A stretch of DNA of 40,285 nt from Vitrella brassicaformis. Lineage: Eukaryota > Sar > Vitrellaceae. Below the pieces are notes generated by a model. The model was given only the letters and a program-made list of their open reading frames with translations, was not told where the DNA came from and searched no databases. Below, one piece after another: positions 9,103 to 21,038 of this stretch (within the stretch, counting starts at the first letter, position 1; every line of letters begins with the position of its first letter). The translations under genes and the position numbers were made by a program. The stretch covers positions 1 through 40,285 of the forward strand of contig CDMY01000584.1 in NCBI GenBank assembly GCA_001179505.1, given 5' to 3'.

Positions 9103-12100
9103 ATGCCGCCGGCGCTCCACGATAGTGGAGGCGGCCTTCAGGGGTCCATGTTCGCCGGCTTTGCGTCGTCGCCCCGTTCCTCTCCCTCTCACCCACCACC
9201 GCTCCCCGACCAGCGCGTCACGGTTGCCGACATTCTGCCTCGCCGCATCGCATTCGTCAAACTCGGTTCGACCTCTGCGGCAGGAGGGCAGCTGCAGACC
9301 AAGGCGGCCGCGGGGAGTGCGGGCGCCACGTCGATGCAGACGAGTGACGACTGCGACATTTTCGACCCGCCGATAGAGCTGTCGAAGGAGAGCGATATGC
9401 CGAATCGCAAGTGGGAGCGTCCCCTGCCGCCGGCGAGGGGTCTGTTCAACGAGCGCAACGACTGCTACCTCAACGCGACGGTGCAGGCGCTGGCGCACGC
9501 CCCCCCGCTGGTCAACCACATGCTCAAGGGCAAGCACCGGGCCACCTGCCACCGACGGCAGCGCCGCCTCCACTGCACCCTCTGTGTCTTCGAGGCCACG
9601 GTGCAGGAGGCTTACCGGGGCACGAGCACCTCATTCGATGCCGTCCGCCTCAAGCATGCCATCCGGCCCGTCTGGGCGCCCATTCGGTACGCTAGGCAGG
9701 CGGACGCCCACGAATTCATCCGGGTGCTGGTGGAGACGTTCCACTCGTCGTGCGAGCCCCTGACGGACGGCAAGCCGCAGCTGCGGCGGCTGCTGCTGCG
9801 GCAGAACGTGCAGGCGACCAGCTGGATATCTCGGCTGTTCGGGGGCTGGCTAAGGTCGACCATCGAGTGCAAGACTTGTGGATACGAGTCCAACACGTAC
9901 GACTTCTTCCTCGACCTGTCGCTGGAACTGGAAGGTATGTGAGCGCTGGGTAGGAGGGATGGAGGGAGGGAGGGAGAGCTGTGGGAGATATGGATGGTCT
10001 GTTGTGTGCTGCGTGGTATTTGCAGCTGGTATTTCGAGTTTGCCTGGGGCGTTCAAGCACTTCACGGCCAAGGAGAGGCTCTGCAACCAAAACAAATACA
10101 AGTGAGCCAGCATCAATCACATGCAGAGCAGAGCAGCCGCATCACACGTCGGTCTGCCTGTGGATGTGTGTGTTGGTGTATGTGTCAGTTGTCCCGAGTG
10201 CGGCCACAAGGTACCGTTGGCCGAGAAGCGCATCCTGCTGCACCGGTGCCCGGAGCTGCTCACCCTCACCCTCAAGAGGTACGCCGCCCACCCCCCCACC
10301 CACCCACCAACCACCCCCCTACATACAATACACATCGACTGACTGACACCCACCGATCCATCCATTCATTCAGATATCCCAATCTGCCGGTCAGGTTCGC
10401 CCCCCGTTGGCAGATGACGTCATGGAGCCGTCGGCACTTCACCAGCCACAAGAACGGCAAGGCCATCCAGTTCCCCGCACACCTCGACCTCAAGGACTTC
10501 ACCACCAACGAAGCCAGAGGAGAACCCCCAAAGCAGAGACGCACAGCCACCCAGCAGCCACAGCCACAACCACAGCCACAGCCACAGCCGCAGGCCAACC
10601 CATCTTCGCCTGTGGCTGGGTCTGCGTCTGCCGTGGGCGGTGGTGCGGTGCCGTCCGGAGTGCGTTCGTCGCCCCACTGTCGGTACAACCTGTGGGCGAT
10701 GGTCTCTCATCGGGGGTGGACGGCCAACTCGGGGCACTACGTGACGTATGCCAAGGCCGCCAATGGCAACTGGTACTGCTTCGACGATGCCAAAGTCTAT
10801 CTGGTGAGCAAGGGAGAGGGGGGACAGGCACACACATATGGGTGAGGCAGGCCTTGTCGAGTTGTGTGTGAATGGACCTTACGCATGTACGTCTGTATGT
10901 ATGTATGTGTGTGTGTTGGCGTCAGGTGAGCGAGAGGACGGTGTTGAGTTGCATGTGCGAGGCCTACATCCTCTTCTACCAGCAGGAGGCGCCATACCCA
11001 CCAAAGGACAAGCAGCAGCAGGACCCGCAGCCATCCCCACCACCAGCTGCTGACACCTCCCCCGCCGCGCCACATGTCCCCTCCCCGCCCCCCGCCGCTA
11101 CCCCCACTCCTCCCTCGTCGGCCATGACCATCGATCTCACGGCTGACGACGAGGCGCCGCCATGCACCAAGGGCGGGCAAGAGAAGGAGACGGAGGCGGC
11201 GAAGGAGGGCGACAAGGCCGCCGCCCCGCAGCCGCGAGAGGAGAAGATGGCCGAGGCCACCGCTGAGGCGGCACCGTCTGTAGGGCAGAAGCGGAAGCTC
11301 GATGAGGGTGGCGACACTGGAGGCGAGGAGGGGGAGGGAGAGGGGCTGGGCGCGCTGGAGCGATCTGTTCGCCAGGCGCGCCTTAATGGTGCCAAGGAGG
11401 CGGCTGCCGACCAGCTGGCGTTGGTGCCCTTTGGCAAGCTCGACGAGGGCGTGGGGGAGGCCAAGGAGGAGGAGATGGGGGTCGCGCCGGGCAGGGAGAA
11501 AGGCAAGAAGAGTGTGGGTCGGCCGTGGGCCGACATGAGCATTGCGGAGAGGCGTCGGCGCTTCAACCATCTGGCGAGCCGCCACGCGTCGCTGCTGATG
11601 CCCACCACCACATGCGGGCGCAAGATGAGACGACAACTCATACTCACGGTCAGACACACGGATGGGCAGCACACGACTAGGTGGGCTTCATATTTGTCAT
11701 GTTTGTGTTATCCTTTGGTGTGTGCAGAATGCTCATTTCCGTTGGGCGTGTCGGTTTCTGCGCAAGGTGCGTGGAGCCGATCACGATGCGGCGGCCACGT
11801 GCCGCGACCTGGGCCTCCTGGTGACTGAGCGAACTGAGGTAGGCACAGAGGCGGGGAGGGAGGGAGGGAGACACACGCACCACCAGAGCGACAGATGACG
11901 GCTCTTATATATGGTTGTTTGCTCAGGTGGCTGAGGGGCGGGGCTACCCCGCTGGTGCTGGTGCTAGTGGTATTGAGGATGCGGTTGGTCGACTGGCGGA
12001 CGGCCAGCTGCCCATATGTGGCAAGACGGAGGCCAACGAGGAGGGGGAGGTCAAGGGCGACGCTGAGATGGATGTCAAGGCGGACCATCAACACCACAAG

Positions 12101-12891
12101 ATGGAGGAGGAAAAGGAACACAAGTAGGCGACGCCACAACCACACGCCATGACCAGCTGACGCACACCGGGAGTGTGTGTGCGTCTGTGTGTGTGTCAGG
12201 TTGGTTGAGGCGACGAGCCAGGAGAAGGAGTGTGTTTTGGCGCCCTTCTCCCCTGAGGCACGTCGACAACAGGTACCACCACATACACCACCAGCTCAAC
12301 ACAGACACTGACACGCCGCATCTGATCGTCTCCCCTTGACCGCATTCAGGCTCGTTCGCTCATCCAGCAGTTCGGCACAGCCAACGGTAAATGCACTCAG
12401 GCAGGCAGTCGGGCACGTGCTCTCTCCATCTTCATGTGTGTGTGCAGTGGATACATGGGAGGGTCTGCCTCCACCCTCCGACTATGTGGCGGCCCAGGCG
12501 CAGCAGCAGCCACCCATCCAGGAGCGGTCGCAGGAGGACAAGGAGTACGACAAAGGCAAACTCAAGAAGGACAAGAAGAACAAACACACCACCACACACA
12601 TCAAGACCGATGCACACACAGACACAGGTCAGCCACAACACACAGAGAGACAAAGAGGCGCACCACGGGGGCAACGGTCGTGTGCACATGTGTGTGTGTT
12701 GGTGTGCAGGTGACGGTTTGCCAGTGGTGGTCAACGCGTCCGCCTTCGATGCCGTGCTCGAGGGCCGGAAGCACGGTGCCTTACACCACCACAACCACCA
12801 CAAGCACCATGGGCGCGATTCACAGAAGCGTCGCGTCAAGAAGGACAACAAGTTTTTGAAGAAGGGCAAGGCGGGCGGGGGGTTTCAATGA
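9103..12891 (+). CDS. Ubiquitin carboxyl-terminal hydrolase, USP36/42-like
   Basis: Eleven exons: 9103-9934, 10026-10101, 10189-10278, 10374-10803, 10926-11648, 11728-11838, 11927-12123, 12200-12272, 12350-12386, 12448-12627 and 12710-12891. They are in phase, 976 residues. It is a cysteine protease that removes ubiquitin. The Cys box is GLFNERNDCYLNATVQ with nucleophile C121; the His box is SGHYVTYAKAANGNWYCFDD with H454 and Asp470/471. The zinc-ribbon pairs CKTCG and CPECG and the blocks QADAHEF, FGGWLRS and YILFYQQ match the USP36/42 group. The usual GNT before the Cys is RND, an uncommon but not clearly disabling change. A long Ala/Pro/Glu-rich disordered region (about 500-700) follows. 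The C-terminus is His- and Lys-rich (KKDNKFLKKGK), like the basic nucleolar tail of USP36. Nucleolar location is inferred. Confidence 0.92.
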
Positions 12892-14390
12892 GTGAGTGAC
12901 AAACAGCAAACGCCACACACACACTCTTGTGCTCATCTGCTTTAGAGGAGTGAGGGGAGGGGGGGGAGGGGGCAATTATGGGGAAATTCACTGTCCATTT
13001 GGGCCTTTTTTGGCTGGCAGTCCGCCGGATAGGCGGCACCTGCCGTGCAGGCCACTGCGTGTGCGCGTCCATCTGCCGCAGTGGTGTGTGGCTGATTGAT
13101 CGGCTGGGTGGATGTGCTGGTGGGTTCATGCCGGTGTGTCCGCGTGGGAATGAACGCACATGCATGCAGTTTTGAAGCAAGCAGTGGCGTGGTGTCGGTC
13201 GTGTGTAGTTCCCAGCAGTGTGTTGACTGATTGGTTGGTCCGTGTGGTGTTGGTCCATCCGTGTGTTGTCTACCCCCCATCGAGGTGCATAAGTCGACTA
13301 CTGAGACTTGGTGGATGTGGCCATTCATAGCTATCAAATCAATCAACGAGAGATGCGCATATATATCCTCCACTGACCAGCCCGCGTCCACCCAGTGGCT
13401 CACCGACATCACAACATGACGTCAACACAGAAAAGTGTCTTTCCTCTTTAGCAAACAAGCGCCGTCTGTGAGCCGTCGAAGGCAGGCGTGTGGTCCTGAC
13501 TCATAGACAGCTCTGCACCCACGTCTGCACTGCATGAGGAAAAAGAGGCGCAGTGACAACCCCAAACTCACACAGCACAACATCACGCATATTGTCTAAC
13601 TAAAGCTTCGGCAAACTACCGAAATCGGTATGCAAGATGCGCGCCAGCCCCGAACCATCAAGTACGGCTGCCTGGATGAACTGGCTGTGGGTAAGTGTGT
13701 AGTTTGGGATATTACGTACTCTCCTCAGGTGGAGGACAGCATGCACGCTACGAGCATTAAAACATCATGACCAGAACATCTACACCGTCCCTCTCTGTCT
13801 GTCTGTCTGTCTGTGATGGTGTGTACGTGTAATTTCGCGTCACGCCGCACTACGACAGGGGCGTGACACAAGCATCAGGGAAAAAGACGCGTGGGGGACG
13901 AGACGGCATATCGTACACGGTAAACTCTGCTGGGCCCCCTTCCCTCATCCCCTATGACACGCAACATGCACCCACAGGTCTACGGTGACGAAAAAAGGAC
14001 TAAACTACCTTACGCGGCTTGTTTGTCTACGCCACACCGCTCTCTAAAAGCGGCGGTACCTGAACACCAAGCAACACACACAGAGGGATACAGACGTCAC
14101 ACACACAGACCAAGAGGTCCGTCGAATCCATCCATCCAAGTATGTGAGCGTACCCGTATCCCACACGCAGAGGCGTGGTTGCTCGGGCCACACGGGCAGC
14201 GGGCCTCGGACGACTGGACGCACAAATGGCAGTGAAATAGGCACCTTATCACATGGGGATCTGTCCATGCAAGTGCGTATGCATCTGTCCACTTACTAGT
14301 AGGGCCGACCCACAGCCACACCGACTGGCCCAACTCTCACACCGATGCCCAGCTGGCGCCTGACACGTGCATGATACACACACTCATCCA
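12892..14390. other. Large tail-to-tail spacer, possible tiny two-exon ORF
   Basis: 1.5 kb with G-rich (12951-12972) and TCTG repeat (13791-13815) tracts. One weak coding hint: ATG at 13630 reads MQDARQPRTIKYGCLDELAV and meets a good donor GTAAGT at 13691. An acceptor near 13728 then yields a stop within about 10 codons. I cannot support it as a gene. Other ORFs look like chance. Confidence 0.45.
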
Positions 14391-15544
14391 TCACCACCCA
14401 TGGCATCCTCGCCCTTCCTGGTGGCTCCCCCACCTTGGTGCGCTGAGTCTCCTCTTTCCGCTGTCGTCGGCCACCTCTTCTTGCTCCTCGACGGAATCGG
14501 CAGACGTGTCCACGGCCGTCTCGTATTCCTCCAGTATGGTGTCGCTGAATTCGGGGCCCTAACACGACAAGCAACACAGACAGGAAGATACGGGTGATGC
14601 ACGCTCTCTTGCGACAGGCATGGATACCCTCTCACTCACCGCAAAGACGGCAATGGGGCTCTCCAGGTCGTCAGCTGAAAACAGGTTGGCGCCCTCAGGG
14701 ATGAGCACGAGTCTGTCGCCGCCCACAAAAAAGACCTCAGCCGTCGGCTGGCCCTTCTCGTCGATGAAGCGATTGACGTTCTGGATCCTGTACACACGCT
14801 CGTATGTCAGATTGTTGCCGCCGGTCTCGTTGCCCCAATGGAGGTAGATCGTCTCGACCTGGCAGGTGAAGTGGGGATGGATGTATTCGTGTGTGTCTTG
14901 CTGTGTGCCTGGAGGTGCCTACCTTCTGGACGTTGGACAGGTCGGCGTCAAGCACCTTGAAGATGCCTGATTGACAACATCGACAACGCCCTTGCCGTGC
15001 GTCCTTCATCCATTGTGCTGTCCTTTCCATTACTGATCTCATCGAGGTACTCAGCAGTCCTCACAACCTCATCGCCCACTGCTCGCAGGATGCCCACCCT
15101 ATCCGGCGCAAACTTCTCGCCCCTCGCCGCTGCCTGCTCGATGCGTTCATACAGCTCTGGGCATGTCCTCTGCACCTCCTCCAGCCCGGCCGTCACGTTC
15201 TCAGGCAGCTCTGACACCACACACAAACCAACACACACACACACAGAAGACAACACGCGATGTGGCGGTCCATCCGGGTCAGCGCTTACCGCCAGACTCA
15301 TCCCTGAGGTCGTCGAAGCTCACGCTCTCGTCATCTTGCATACGGCGACGCACCGTGACGGCCTGCAGACACCAGTCAACGTGAATGAGTGACCAGCGAG
15401 GGGAGGGGTGGGTGCCCGGCATACCTGTTGCTCGTGTGTGAGGGCGAGGAGGCGCTTTTCCATGCGATCGATGGACGTCTGGAGATGGTTGACTTGGAGG
15501 AAGAATACAGCCGCGAGGGCTGACGCAACAAGGACACCACGCAT
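14391..15544 (-). CDS. Signal-anchored or secreted protein, unknown function
   Basis: Minus-strand exons 15544-15425, 15362-15290, 15210-15034, 14966-14923, 14858-14640 and 14558-14391, in phase, 266 residues. The N-terminus MRGVLVASALAAVFFLQVNH is a signal peptide or type II anchor. A short coiled-coil-like stretch (TSIDRMEKRLLALTHEQQ) follows. The middle is helical and charged. The later part (VETIYLHWGNETGGNNLTYERVY...) is beta-like with N-glycosylation sequons NET and NLT, which fits a lumenal or extracellular face. The C-terminus is acidic, then basic. I recognise no domain. The reading frame of the last exon is fixed by phase 0 at 14640. Confidence 0.6.
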
Positions 15545-15760
15545 GTTGGATAAGGCAGATCTTCGCTTATCTCCTCTTACCTGTTGGCAGCAACACCAAA
15601 GCAATGCTCGTGCGGTCCATGGCGTCGGATCTGTGGGGAAAGACTTGCCAAAGTGCGAGCTTGGGGGCGAGTGGGGGCGGGGGATGAGCCTGAGACGAGC
15701 GACAGGCCGCGGGCAGCACACGCTGTCGTGAAGTCTTGCGCCTCCTTCTATCGACCTGTG
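15545..15760. promoter_or_regulatory. Divergent 5' region with TGCGAGCTT motif
   Basis: 216 bp. TGCGAGCTT lies at 15654-15662 on the plus strand, about 100 bp from both start codons. Confidence 0.5.
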
Positions 15761-16709
15761 ATGGGGAAGGGCATTGTTCTTCTACCGCTCTTCCGCCTCT
15801 CTCTGCTGGCATCTGTCTTCTTGACGGTCGTGGGATGCATCATCTGCGCCAGACTCGCCCTCGACTCAAACATGCTCTACTGGCCCAGGTTCCATCCGTC
15901 TGTGAGTTTCGCCGGCAGCCCCGAGCGGTACGTCGCCGCTTTATCTCTCATCTTGGCTGGAACGTGCTGGCTGTATTTCATTTGGGGCCTCCTCACCGCC
16001 AATCTTCCGGTGCCACCGCTGCTGAAGGGGAGGGTGCAGCTGACCGGACTGATGGCTGCACTGGGACATATTGGGCTGGTCGGCCTGCTGGTAATCTCTG
16101 CTTTAGTTGTTGGATTTGGGATGTTCCCCCACTGTGTGTCTGTCCACATATGTAGGTCATCCCGGTGTTCGAGGAGGAAGCTGTCCACAACGCGTTTGCT
16201 TCCGTGTGGTGAGGCGACAGGGCTTGGGGGAGAAGACTCGTACGTGCAGAGCTCCCTGTCTCTCTTGGCTGGCCATCCTCTGCAGGTTTGTGGCTATCAT
16301 GATCCAGACAGGTTTGATGGCCTTTCTGCTCGACGCACCCCTGCTGCCTTCGGTGCTCCCTTCTCTCCTCCCCCCCCCCTCCTCCCTTGAGAGAAGCTGG
16401 CGTCACCTTCGGAAGCTGATCGCTGCGCTGATGGCCGTCTGCTGTATGCTGATTGTCGTACCCCAGCAGCTTGGCGTGACGGACGATCAGGACCTCTTCT
16501 CGATGGTGGCCATATCTGAGTGGGTGTTCTTGCTGGTGGCTGTTTTGTTCATGCTGTCGTGTTGGCCATACGCTCTGGGGTTTGATCTCATGCAGCCTTT
16601 TCACGTGAACCTACGCGGCTGTGTATCTGGGGGTGGGGAGGAGTCGGGGGGTAGCAGTGGCAGCAGGCAGACGGGCGTGGGCAGTGAGTCGCCCAGCGGT
16701 GGGGGCTAA
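15761..16709 (+). CDS. Six-helix membrane protein, Frag1/DRAM/Sfk1-like
   Basis: Exons 15761-16090, 16156-16208 and 16286-16709, in phase, 268 residues. Six hydrophobic segments are visible at roughly residues 8-33, 57-80, 92-112, 122-144, 165-187 and 202-222. Between helices 3 and 4 the sequence VFEEEAVHNAFASVWF matches the Frag1/DRAM pattern of a short loop, then an H-N pair, then an aromatic-rich helix start. AISEWVFLL near helix 6 matches its conserved E-W. Members sit in Golgi, lysosomal or plasma membranes and affect GPI-lipid remodelling, autophagy or phosphoinositide handling. Which role applies here cannot be told. The tail is Gly/Ser-rich. Confidence 0.65.
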
Positions 16710-16950
16710 ACTGTGGCGAGGACGTCATGGTGGTGTTGGAGACGTGACTCCGTGCATGGTATTCACACATGCTTGTTTAACAAATGATGAAAGCACCCGC
16801 AAGATGGATGCAGTGTCGGTCAATCAGCCACGTGCAGGCACACAGATGTCCCGTGAGCGACGCCGTGATCACATCACCGACAGCCACCACACACACCAAC
16901 GACCTCAGCATTGAGTCAGCAACAAGGCCAGTACGCTCAGCTCAACAAAA

Positions 16951-18675
16951 TCATGTGACGTCCCCCTGGTCTTCTGCGTCATGTCCTTCGCCTTCCACCA
17001 CGTATGCCGCGCCGGCAGTGTCAGGCGCCCCGCCCCTCTCCTCCCTTGTTGGTGGAGACACGATTTCCCTGCTCGCTCCCTCTTCTGGGGCCGCCGATGC
17101 CTCTGGCTGACCGGGGAGCTGCGGCGTCTCTTCCAAGTGCACACCTTGGCCTGCGTCTTTATGACCTCCAGTGGCTTGGTGTCCATCCCCCTCCTGTGTG
17201 TGTCTCCGCTTGTCATCTCTTGGGCCATCCTCGCCCGCTGGCCCTTCATCAGACTCCGTCTCGCCGACAGACAGCCGCTTCTGCGAGACAGACGTCGCCC
17301 TGGAGCGTACGAGAGATAGACACACAGAGGTAGACAGACAGCGTCCATCCATCCATCCATCCATGTGTGTATGACGGCCGAGCTGACCTGCTGCGGATGG
17401 TCTCTAGCCTCTTGGTTGTCTGCCGTGGATCCCCTAAAGCTGGATCTGCAGCTGCTGCGAAAATGTCGTAGTCGACGCCCGCTGCTCGCAGAAGCTCTTC
17501 TGACACAGCCCACAACTTGCTGCCGAAGGCCTCGTTCTGGCAGATGGGCAGAGGCTCGACCATGCGGCAGTCAATGAAGTACTTCCCACTCGTCTGTCGA
17601 CATGAGGGGAGGGAGAAAGGCAGGTCGAATGGTTGGGAGTGTGATGTGTGTATGTATGCATCACTTGTTCCACGGTAGGTGAGGAGGCCAACCACACCGC
17701 CGTCCAGGCACCCATTTCAGCTGTCCGTAATGGGCACAACAGCTGCCAACAAGACAGACAGACAAACACCCTAGTCTCTGGTGGGGATGGCCGTGGTTGA
17801 ATCGATCACGTACCCTGAACAGGGTGGCCCCGCAGCCCGTTGCCCTCTTGAATGCCGACGCCACAATCCCTGGATGAAGCGCATTCGATGTACAGCCCCT
17901 TCCCATCAACCTGAGAGACATGCATGGCGGTGAGGTGTACGAGTCAGACTGCACCACACCTTCTTGTTAGCTCTCTGGAGAGGGCAATGTTGTAGAGCTT
18001 CGTGGCACAATACGACGAAAAACTGCTGTACCTGCCGACACAGACATACATAGAGACACAGCTCATAATACACGCACAGCCATGGCCATGCACACTGCAA
18101 GGAGACATGGACTGTTCACCGCTCTCGTACCGCTTCTCAAAACACAGGTCATCTTGGTCAACTCTTGCGAAGCGGTATATCTCGCCGGACACAAAGATGA
18201 TGCGAGAGGGCGCCGACGATATCAGCACGTCGAGCAGACCGACCGTGAGAAAGAATGGACCGAGGTGGTTGTGTGCGAACGTCACCTCGAAGCCGCCAGA
18301 CGTCGTCGTCCGCTTTGCAGGTCCCTTTCTTCCTGAGTTGTGTATGAGCACATGCAGGGGCAGATTCCTTGAGTGGAACTCGCAGAGGGCGTCTTCCACC
18401 GACTGCATGGACGACAGATCCATCACCAGACCATCTTCCACCGCGGCCCCGGGAGTCTCCTTCCGCAGCTTCTCGGCAGCCTTGTCCAGCTTCTTTCTAC
18501 TCCTCGCAGCGCAGATGACTGTCGCCCCATGCTTGACAAGCCATCTTGCAATCTCGAAGCCAATACCAGCCGTGCCGACGCCAGTCACAAGACACACCCT
18601 TCCACACATGTCTTGCTTTATGGGCTTGATGCGCGAGCCCCAGCAGCAGCAAGAACCGTGGCAGGACGAAATCAT
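16951..18675 (-). CDS. Short-chain dehydrogenase/reductase, retinol-dehydrogenase-like, with acidic tail
   Basis: Minus-strand exons 18675-18131, 18031-17960, 17910-17814, 17742-17665, 17593-17388 and 17299-16951, in phase, 448 residues. The Rossmann NAD(P) loop is TGVGTAGIG (31-39). HNSG replaces the common NNAG. The catalytic Ser is in IIFVSGEIYRF, and the catalytic Tyr/Lys pair is Y189-CAT-K193. The later ALHPGIV and GKYFIDCR blocks are those of RDH/WWOX-type SDRs, which oxidise or reduce retinoid, steroid or lipid carbonyls. The substrate is unknown. After about residue 330 there is an extra hydrophilic, Glu/Gly-rich tail, absent from classical SDRs and probably disordered. A second possible start, MCGRVCLVTG, lies 22 codons in. 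Confidence 0.87.
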
Positions 18676-18754
18676 GCTCGCGGATGCCGATGATCAGTGT
18701 GGGCGTCGTGGGGGCGTCCCATCTCCAGTCTCCTCAGGCTTCGTCCGATTCCCC
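18676..18754. promoter_or_regulatory. Very short divergent 5' region
   Basis: 79 bp if the downstream ATG at 18755 is used. The upstream in-frame ATG at 18674 overlaps the SDR start codon (18673-18675), so both upstream starts are unlikely to be used with separate promoters. GCTCGCG at 18677-18683 is a one-mismatch copy of the shared heptamer. Confidence 0.4.
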
Positions 18755-20086
18755 ATGGCCAGTTTCTTCAGCTGCAGCATCCCCAAAGCTCTCTCAGCCT
18801 GTGGCAACTGCGGCATCTCTGACGCAGCAAGCCTCCGATGTGACAACTTGAAGCCCTGCGGTATCGACTGCAGCAGTGTGGCGCACCAAGCAGCCTCGTG
18901 CTATCGCAATCAGACCAAAGCCCCGGAGAGCCGGGATTGTGAGCGCTTCATCGACTGGCATGAGGTGTCAACACATCTGTCCCTGAACACCCGGGAGCTG
19001 ACGAGTGAGACACATGAGAGAGAACTCACCTGGGTGCATTTCCTACGTTCAGTTTGCACTCCGTGTGTCTGTGTGTCTGTGTTTGTGTTGGCAGCGCGGC
19101 AGAAGCAGGTCATCGAAAGCGCTGTCAATACCTGGTGCAGCTTCCTCGTGCAAGGTGGGGCTCCAATGAACACACCAATGTCTCCTCTCCTTGCCTTGTC
19201 CGTCTGTCTGTGTCTGTCTGCCTGTGTGGCGCATGGGGGGAGACCCCAGGATCTCCCTTATTATGCACTCTCACTTACTCTGCTATTCAGGCGCCTCCCT
19301 CTGCTTTCGCCTGCCTTGGTCGCGGCAAGAGACTCTGCTGCTGGATGTGCGCCAGATGAAGCTGTCCCTGCGTTCCTACACCATGCCGCTGATTTCGCTG
19401 GCACGAATGGACATGGAGACATCCATGGTGGGTGTCCGGGAGAGACGCTGCACAATACCAACGCATCCACATCCCTTTCAATGACCTCCCATCGATGTCT
19501 CCTTTCTCCCTCGATTGTTCCTTGTTTGGCAGCCTGGCGAGTATGATCTGAAGCTGGAGTTCGACGAGGTGCTGACACCGTCGACCGTCCTCGCTCCCCC
19601 CTTGCCATTCATAGTCTGCCTGTCGTTCGCCGAGGAGAAACAGCGACTCTCTTTTGCACTCACCATGAAGGCAATGAGAGCCGCTGACACACACACACAC
19701 ACACAACCAGAGAGAGAGAGAGAGAGACAAGACCATTGATGCACGCCTTGCTATGTACGCTCACCCAGGTGCTTCGTTCGAGTGCGACCAATCCGACGCC
19801 CATCCACCGCCCCTTCCTGAGGCGAGACGAGTCAGCCAGTGGCACTCGCGGCGTTTTCGTCTCCCGTCTGCCATCCGCCCTCCGGCAGACCCAGCATCAC
19901 AACCAACAGCTGCTGCAGGAGACAGGGACAGACAAAGGGGAGGGGCGGGCCGGCAAGGCTGCCGAGGATGAGAAGAGCACCGGGGCTGTGCGTGGTGGGG
20001 CCGAGTGGCTGAATGTCGATATCAAGTGTGAGGACGAGATGGGCGAGGAGCGGACGAGGCTGCTGGGAGAGGACATGATGGTGTGA
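18755..20086 (+). CDS. Unrecognised protein with Cys-rich N-terminus
   Basis: Exons 18755-19004, 19095-19154, 19291-19427, 19533-19670 and 19769-20086, in phase, 300 residues (327 if the ATG at 18674 is used). The N-terminal 60 residues contain repeated Cys (CGNCG, RCDNLKPCGIDC), then a region rich in alternating hydrophobic residues (FRLPWSRQETLLLDVRQMKL, YDLKLEFDEV) suggesting a beta-sandwich. The C-terminus is charged and likely disordered. No signal peptide or clear membrane segment. Intron 4 (19671-19768) has a GC donor (AAG|GCAATG). No family recognised. Confidence 0.6.
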
Positions 20087-21038
20087 GAGGCTGCCGGTGG
20101 ATGGACTTATGTATGTGGCGTTGGGAGGGATGGAGGCATTAATTAGTGTGACTAGTGGAATGCCACTGAATGGATGGATTGATGGATGGATTGATGGATG
20201 GATGAATGGTCGATGGCGTGTTGGATGGTTGAAGGTGTATCTGTGCTGGCTAGCCGATCGCTCCATCAATCCACACACTTTTGCAGTGGCAATCTGTGTT
20301 GAGGTGAATAGTCTGCCACATGCATCGCGCGCTGTCCATTCTCTCTCTCTCTCCTTTGTGTGTATGTGTGTATGTTCTGTCAGTAGGTAGGTCATTTCCC
20401 CTCCTGTACACGCACACCCAGACGGCCATTGCAGCGGGTCCACTCACTCAGTCACGACTGACAAACGGGCAGGCAGGCAGGCAGGCAGGCAGGCAGACAG
20501 GCAGGCGGACCGACACGGCTGAAATCCCATCAGTCAACCAAGTTGGTCGGTCGGTCGAAAAACACCACTAAAACACAACGAAATGTCTGAAAGCTCATGC
20601 TGGGTCGTGGCCGTGACGACGAAAAACAACCAAAGGGAAAGTAAAGGAAGGAAGACGGCCAGACAGACAGAAAGGCGTGCAGGCAGGCAAATGAGTGAGA
20701 GGCATAAGAAGGCACGTCAAGGCACGGCAAGCGATCGAGCGGCGCGGAAACGCAAAGTGCCACTCTGGCAAAGACATCCAACCATCCGAACATCCGAACA
20801 AAGGAACGCACGAGGCACATCCGTAGGTAGTAGCTATTCAGTCAACACCCACCGACCCCACTGCACTCACTTTGAATTGGGCCACCATCCACTCAACCAC
20901 GCACGCACGATGTGTGTGTGTATGCAATGGAGGGATGGATGGATGGGTGGGTGGTCTTGAATTAGGTGTGTAGCTAGCGTATCGCCCGGGCAGCTGGCTA
21001 AGGGCCCTCTGGGCTCTGGGTGTGTGGTGTGTGTGGGC
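20087..21038. other. Tail-to-tail spacer with tetranucleotide repeats
   Basis: 952 bp with (GGAT)n-like repeats at 20167-20206 and (GGCA)n at 20467-20510, plus scattered AGAC/AGGC motifs to about 20700. No supported gene. Confidence 0.6.

Noticed and set aside
12942-13412. 156-codon minus ORF
   Set aside because: It lies in a repeat-rich spacer, shows no motif or splice support, and its composition resembles non-coding neighbours.
13630-13762. Tiny two-exon ORF starting MQDARQPRTIKYG
   Set aside because: Good donor and acceptor, but only about 30 codons and no upstream or downstream partner; not enough to call a gene.
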